Below, one piece after another: positions 61,360 to 64,000 of a stretch of DNA of 64,000 bases. A program made the translations under genes and the position numbers. This DNA is from Candidatus Ribeiella danica (GTDB taxonomy: Bacteria; Chloroflexota; Chloroflexia; Chloroflexales; Roseiflexaceae). Location: positions 372,001 through 436,000 of the forward strand of contig JADKFS010000003.1 of assembly GCA_016717335.1 (NCBI GenBank). The letters are read 5' to 3'. Under the pieces are notes generated by a model. The model saw only the letters and a list, made by a program, of their open reading frames with translations, was not told where the DNA came from and did no database searches. The first letter of the stretch is position 1. Each line of letters starts with the position of its first letter.

Positions 61360-61384
61360 GTGGGAGCGGCGCCGCCGCTCCCAC
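61360..61384. terminator. Hairpin after the yceI-like gene
   Basis: GTGGGAGCGGC (61360-61370), loop GCC, GCCGCTCCCAC (61374-61384), perfect 11-bp stem, followed by TGTTGTTGG only. Confidence 0.6.
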
Positions 61385-61434
61385 TGTTGTTGGTAGATGC
61401 CTGTTTCAGTGATCTGAGAAGAAAAGAAAGAGCA

Positions 61435-61998
61435 ATGACAACACCGATTCATGTGGTAGGCATTTCCGGCAGCCTGCGCGCAGTCTCGTGGAACACCGGC
61501 CTGCTTCGCGCGGCGGCCGAGCTGCTGCCGCAGGGGATGAGCCTGGAGATCATCGATCTGGCTCCCGTTCCTCTCTACAATCAGGATCTCGACAAGCCGG
61601 AGCTGCTGCCGGACGGCGTGCGCCAGCTGAGGGAGCGCATCCGCGCCGCCGACGCGCTGCTGATCGCCACGCCGGAGTACAACTATTCGATCCCCGGCGT
61701 GCTGAAGAATGCGATCGACTGGGCCTCGCGCCCGATCCAGGGCTCGCCGCTGTCTGGCAAGCCGATGGCGATGATGGGCGCCGGCGGCATGTACGGCACG
61801 GTGCGCGCGCAGCTGCACCTCCGCCAGATCGCGACATCCACCGACATGCTGCAGCTCAACCGGCCCGAGGTGCGGATCGGGCGCGCCTGGGAGAAGTTCG
61901 ACACCGCCGGCAACCTGACCGACGAGCCGTCGCGGTTGGAGATCCGCGCGCTGCTCGAGGCGCTGGCCGTCTGGACCCGCCGGCTGCGCGGGGAGTAG
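61435..61998 (+). CDS. NADPH-dependent FMN reductase
   Basis: Flavodoxin-like reductase of the SsuE/ChrR/azoreductase group. The 187 residues carry GISGSLRAVSWNTGLLRAAA (FMN phosphate loop), VPLYNQDLDKP, IATPEYNYSIPGVLKNAIDW (FMN ring loop), and KPMAMMGAGGMYGTVRAQLH. It reduces quinones, metal oxyanions or flavins using NADPH. Start ATG 61435. It converges on the AHSA1-type gene with a 16-base gap. Confidence 0.9.
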   Translation: MTTPIHVVGISGSLRAVSWNTGLLRAAAELLPQGMSLEIIDLAPVPLYNQDLDKPELLPDGVRQLRERIRAADALLIATPEYNYSIPGVLKNAIDWASRPIQGSPLSGKPMAMMGAGGMYGTVRAQLHLRQIATSTDMLQLNRPEVRIGRAWEKFDTAGNLTDEPSRLEIRALLEALAVWTRRLRGE

Positions 61999-62014
61999 TC
62001 ACGAGCGCTGCCTC

Positions 62015-62443
62015 TCAGCCCTCAACCAGCTTTTTGATGCCGTCCAGCACCGTTTGCCAATTTTGTTCGGAGTGGGTGGCTTCCTCTTGCGAGGCGTTGT
62101 TGTCCTGCGTAATGGTCAGCTGTGTGCCGTCGCCTTGCGGGGAGAGCTCATAGCGAACGGTCTTGTAGTTTTCGGGGACATCGGGTAGGCCCGCCAAGGC
62201 GCTCCAGAAGGTAGAGGCCAGGCGCTTGCCCGGTTCGATTTCTAAGATCTTCCCTTTGTCCTCATACGTCTTCCCCTGCCACTCGCCTCTATAGGTGATC
62301 GGGCTGCCCACCTTCCAGTCGGTTGTCACCTCGGTGCCAAACAGATAGCGCTTGATAAGAGCTGGCTTCGTGAGCGCGTCCCACACTTTGGACGGGGGGG
62401 CGTTGATCGTGGTTGTCACTTTGGCGATCGGTGTTTTGCTCAT
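62015..62443 (-). CDS. SRPBCC/AHSA1-type protein
   Basis: The 142-residue START-like protein has VTTTINAPPSKVWDALTKPA at the N-terminus, FGTEVTTDWKVGSPITYRGE and a C-terminal WQTVLDGIKKLVEG, typical of Aha1-like proteins that bind hydrophobic ligands or modulate partners. Codons are clearly more AT-rich than in neighbours (many AAA, TTT and GAA), which suggests recent transfer. AGGAGG precedes ATG 62443. Upstream DNA to 62669 is similarly AT-richer and shows no gene. Confidence 0.88.
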   Translation of the reverse strand: MSKTPIAKVTTTINAPPSKVWDALTKPALIKRYLFGTEVTTDWKVGSPITYRGEWQGKTYEDKGKILEIEPGKRLASTFWSALAGLPDVPENYKTVRYELSPQGDGTQLTITQDNNASQEEATHSEQNWQTVLDGIKKLVEG

Positions 62444-62669
62444 GGTGCTCGATCCTCCTAACTGTGTTCATTCGCTGTATCCAGCATGAGCTGTGCCAAG
62501 AGCCGACCACTCTTCGTGGTGAAGCTTCCAAGCATTCGTATTTGGAACGTCTTCCGTCGGGCCACTGCCAAATGAACTCGCTACAACGTCCGCCGACCAG
62601 CACTCTAGCTGTGAGCAAAAGCATTGATCCACTACGCACGAACGAGATGTCGTTGTGATGCGATCCGTC

Positions 62670-63473
62670 TTACTGCCGACTGGGCTCTGCCGACTGCCCA
62701 TCGCTATAGCCCTGCCACTCGAACGAGCGGACCGTTGTCAGCAGCTCAAAGCCGTGCGACGCGACGATCGGGCGGCTCATCGGGCCGGCGTCGATCGTCA
62801 GGTAGCGGTAGCCGCGCGCGATCGCTTCCTGGGCGCGGCGGGCCAGCACGGCCGTGTACAGCCCGCGGCCACGATGCTGCGGCAGCGTCGAGCCGCCGTA
62901 CAGGCTGGCGAACTGGCTGCCGGGATGGAAGTAGACCCAGCCGGCGCAGGCCGGCCGCTCGTCGACATACGCCACGTAGATCGACAGGTACCCCGGAATG
63001 AGCAGGTGGTCGCCCATGCGCTGGGTGATCCAGCCGAACTGGCCGCCCCAGACCTGCTCCATCACGTCGAGCACCGCGCCAAGCTGGTCGCGCTCGACGA
63101 TCGGCCGCAGCTCGGCGGAGGTCGGTGCGAGCAGGGTCGCTGGCGCGTGCCGCAGGTCGAGCGCCATCACCGCAGTCGGGTCGTCCGGCGCGAAGCCCGC
63201 CGCCACCAGCCGATCGGCCAGATCCGGCGGCTGGTCGTGCTCGTAGACCGACCACTCGAACGGCTGCCGCGCGGGCGCGAAGTAGGCGATCTGCTCCTGG
63301 ATGGCCGCGTCGATCTGGGCCGGGTCGAGGCGGCTGTAGCGGATCGAGCTCATCCCCGGCGCCGGGCGGACGAGCCGCACCAGCTGCGGCAGCGCCTCCT
63401 TGCGCATCCCCGGAGGCTCGATCGCGACCCGCAGCTCGTGGTCGTACGCGGCCAGCAGCGCCTGTCGATCCAT
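62670..63473 (-). CDS. GNAT-family N-acetyltransferase
   Basis: The 267-residue protein has a small N-terminal half and a C-terminal GNAT domain with WVYFHPGSQFASLYGGSTLP, then the acetyl-CoA loop QHRGRGLYTAVLARRAQEAI and ASHGFELLTTVRSFEW. The acceptor is unknown. I start at ATG 63473 with GGAGAGG upstream. It is a single gene; the next gene on this strand starts beyond the window edge. Confidence 0.85.
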   Translation of the reverse strand: MDRQALLAAYDHELRVAIEPPGMRKEALPQLVRLVRPAPGMSSIRYSRLDPAQIDAAIQEQIAYFAPARQPFEWSVYEHDQPPDLADRLVAAGFAPDDPTAVMALDLRHAPATLLAPTSAELRPIVERDQLGAVLDVMEQVWGGQFGWITQRMGDHLLIPGYLSIYVAYVDERPACAGWVYFHPGSQFASLYGGSTLPQHRGRGLYTAVLARRAQEAIARGYRYLTIDAGPMSRPIVASHGFELLTTVRSFEWQGYSDGQSAEPSRQ

Positions 63474-63800
63474 AGATGTACACCTCTCCGCTATGCTCGA
63501 CGCCAACCGAGGATAGCAGAGATGCGCGCCTGTGTCATCGTTCGCGCGCCGGATTGCCCCCACTCGTGCGCTAGCCGGCACGACGCTACCGGGCGCCCTG
63601 GGCCTGTCACCGGCGTGCTCCTGGTCGAGGCGCGGCGCGGCAAGATCGTCTCGCAGCGCTCGTACTGAGGGGGCGATGCCAGCGCCGGCACCGGCCGACT
63701 GAGGGATGCCTGGCGGCGTTGGGGGCCAGCTGGCGCCGGGGTTTCGACTTCGCCGAAGCCGCGGCGCCAGCGATTTTCTCTGACTCCTGACCCCTGAACC
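63474..63800. other. Gap with an imperfect hairpin, no supported gene
   Basis: A plus-strand frame of 48 codons (63522-63668) ends GVLLVEARRGKIVSQRSY, which resembles the tail of SnoaL-like proteins but is too short to call. A hairpin of the three-base-loop type lies at 63730-63770. CTGACCC-type heptamers (63781-63800) reach the stop codon of the next gene. Confidence 0.4.
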
Positions 63801-64000
63801 CTACGTGTGCAGGTACTGCTTGAACCAGGCCAGGGTCTCGCCCCAGGCCGCCTGCGCGGCCTCGGCGCTGTAGCGCGTGCCAGTGTCGTTGTGGAACGCG
63901 TGGTCGACGCCGGGGTAGACGATCTTGCGGTAGGTCTTCCCATTCTCTTGCATCGTCTTCTCGACGTCCGCGGCGGTCTGGGTGATCCGGCTGTCGCGCT
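63801..64000 (-). CDS. Dienelactone hydrolase family, C-terminal part (cut by window edge)
   Basis: Only the last 66 residues are in the window. They include TMQENGKTYRKIVYPGVDHA followed by FHNDTGTRYSAEAA and end WGETLAWFKQYLHT. The GVDHAFHNDTG block contains the catalytic His of dienelactone hydrolases, alpha/beta-hydrolases that open lactones. The start and nucleophile lie to the right of the window. The stop codon abuts a short heptamer tract. Confidence 0.85.
   Translation of the reverse strand, partial: RDSRITQTAADVEKTMQENGKTYRKIVYPGVDHAFHNDTGTRYSAEAAQAAWGETLAWFKQYLHT

Noticed and set aside
63522..63668. 48-codon plus-strand frame ending GKIVSQRSY, like the tail of a SnoaL-like protein
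   Set aside because: Too short, no upstream domain in any frame; kept only as a possible relic.

Overview
The window is a very GC-rich bacterial chromosome segment, most likely from a filamentous Chloroflexota (Roseiflexus/Kouleothrix-like). This rests on protein resemblance and gene types (large MalT-type LuxR ATPases, a BTAD-AAA-TPR regulator, DUF2079 membrane proteins, a KimA-type transporter). It is an inference, not a database result. Genes are dense on both strands. Many promoters are extended -10 types (TGn-TATAAT or TGn-TATACT). I recognise no rRNA, tRNA, CRISPR array or insertion sequence.

Layout. 0.3-2.5 kb: a small conserved protein and a minus-strand pair (hypothetical plus membrane-anchored phospholipase-D-like protein). 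3.3-6.2 kb: rsmI, a divergent TGT-like gene and a 16S rRNA m7G1405 methyltransferase homologue, flanked by GC-rich repeats. 6.7-13.8 kb: a site-2 protease and two convergent sets of oligopeptide ABC transporter genes without ATPases. 13.9-17.5 kb: a dehydrogenase, a response regulator fused to a RodZ-like membrane protein, a two-CXXCH membrane protein and a HAD phosphatase. 17.8-21.3 kb: two aldo/keto reductases with two decayed genes (DUF2255 with a nonsense codon, truncated carboxymuconolactone decarboxylase) and two small conserved proteins. 21.5-25.7 kb: a MalT/LuxR regulator, a ferric-reductase-like membrane protein and a small exported protein. 26-43.7 kb: a long plus-strand surface-glycan locus (three GT4 glycosyltransferases, two methyltransferases, a flippase, four large multi-pass membrane proteins and two exported beta-rich proteins). 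44-47.5 kb: xpt, a TPR protein and rph. 47.9-54.1 kb: a DUF697 protein, murA with Asp at the catalytic Cys position, an NtrC-type sigma-54 activator, a small membrane protein and rpoN. This block holds two perfect sigma-54 promoter sequences. 54.5-64 kb: a KimA-type transporter with an attenuator-like leader, a 1042-residue BTAD-AAA-TPR regulator, YceI, an FMN reductase, an AHSA1-type protein, a GNAT acetyltransferase and a cut-off dienelactone hydrolase.

The unusual layer is the non-genic DNA. At least a dozen tracts of 7-8-bp tandem units, each with a different unit, lie between genes and also inside genes, where they are read in frame. Several tracts are paired as inverted repeats. A 226-243-bp dispersed element occurs three times. 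Long hairpins with three-base loops lie between genes. Together with the decoding-site modification cluster and the sigma-54 wiring around rpoN, these are the observations most worth following up.
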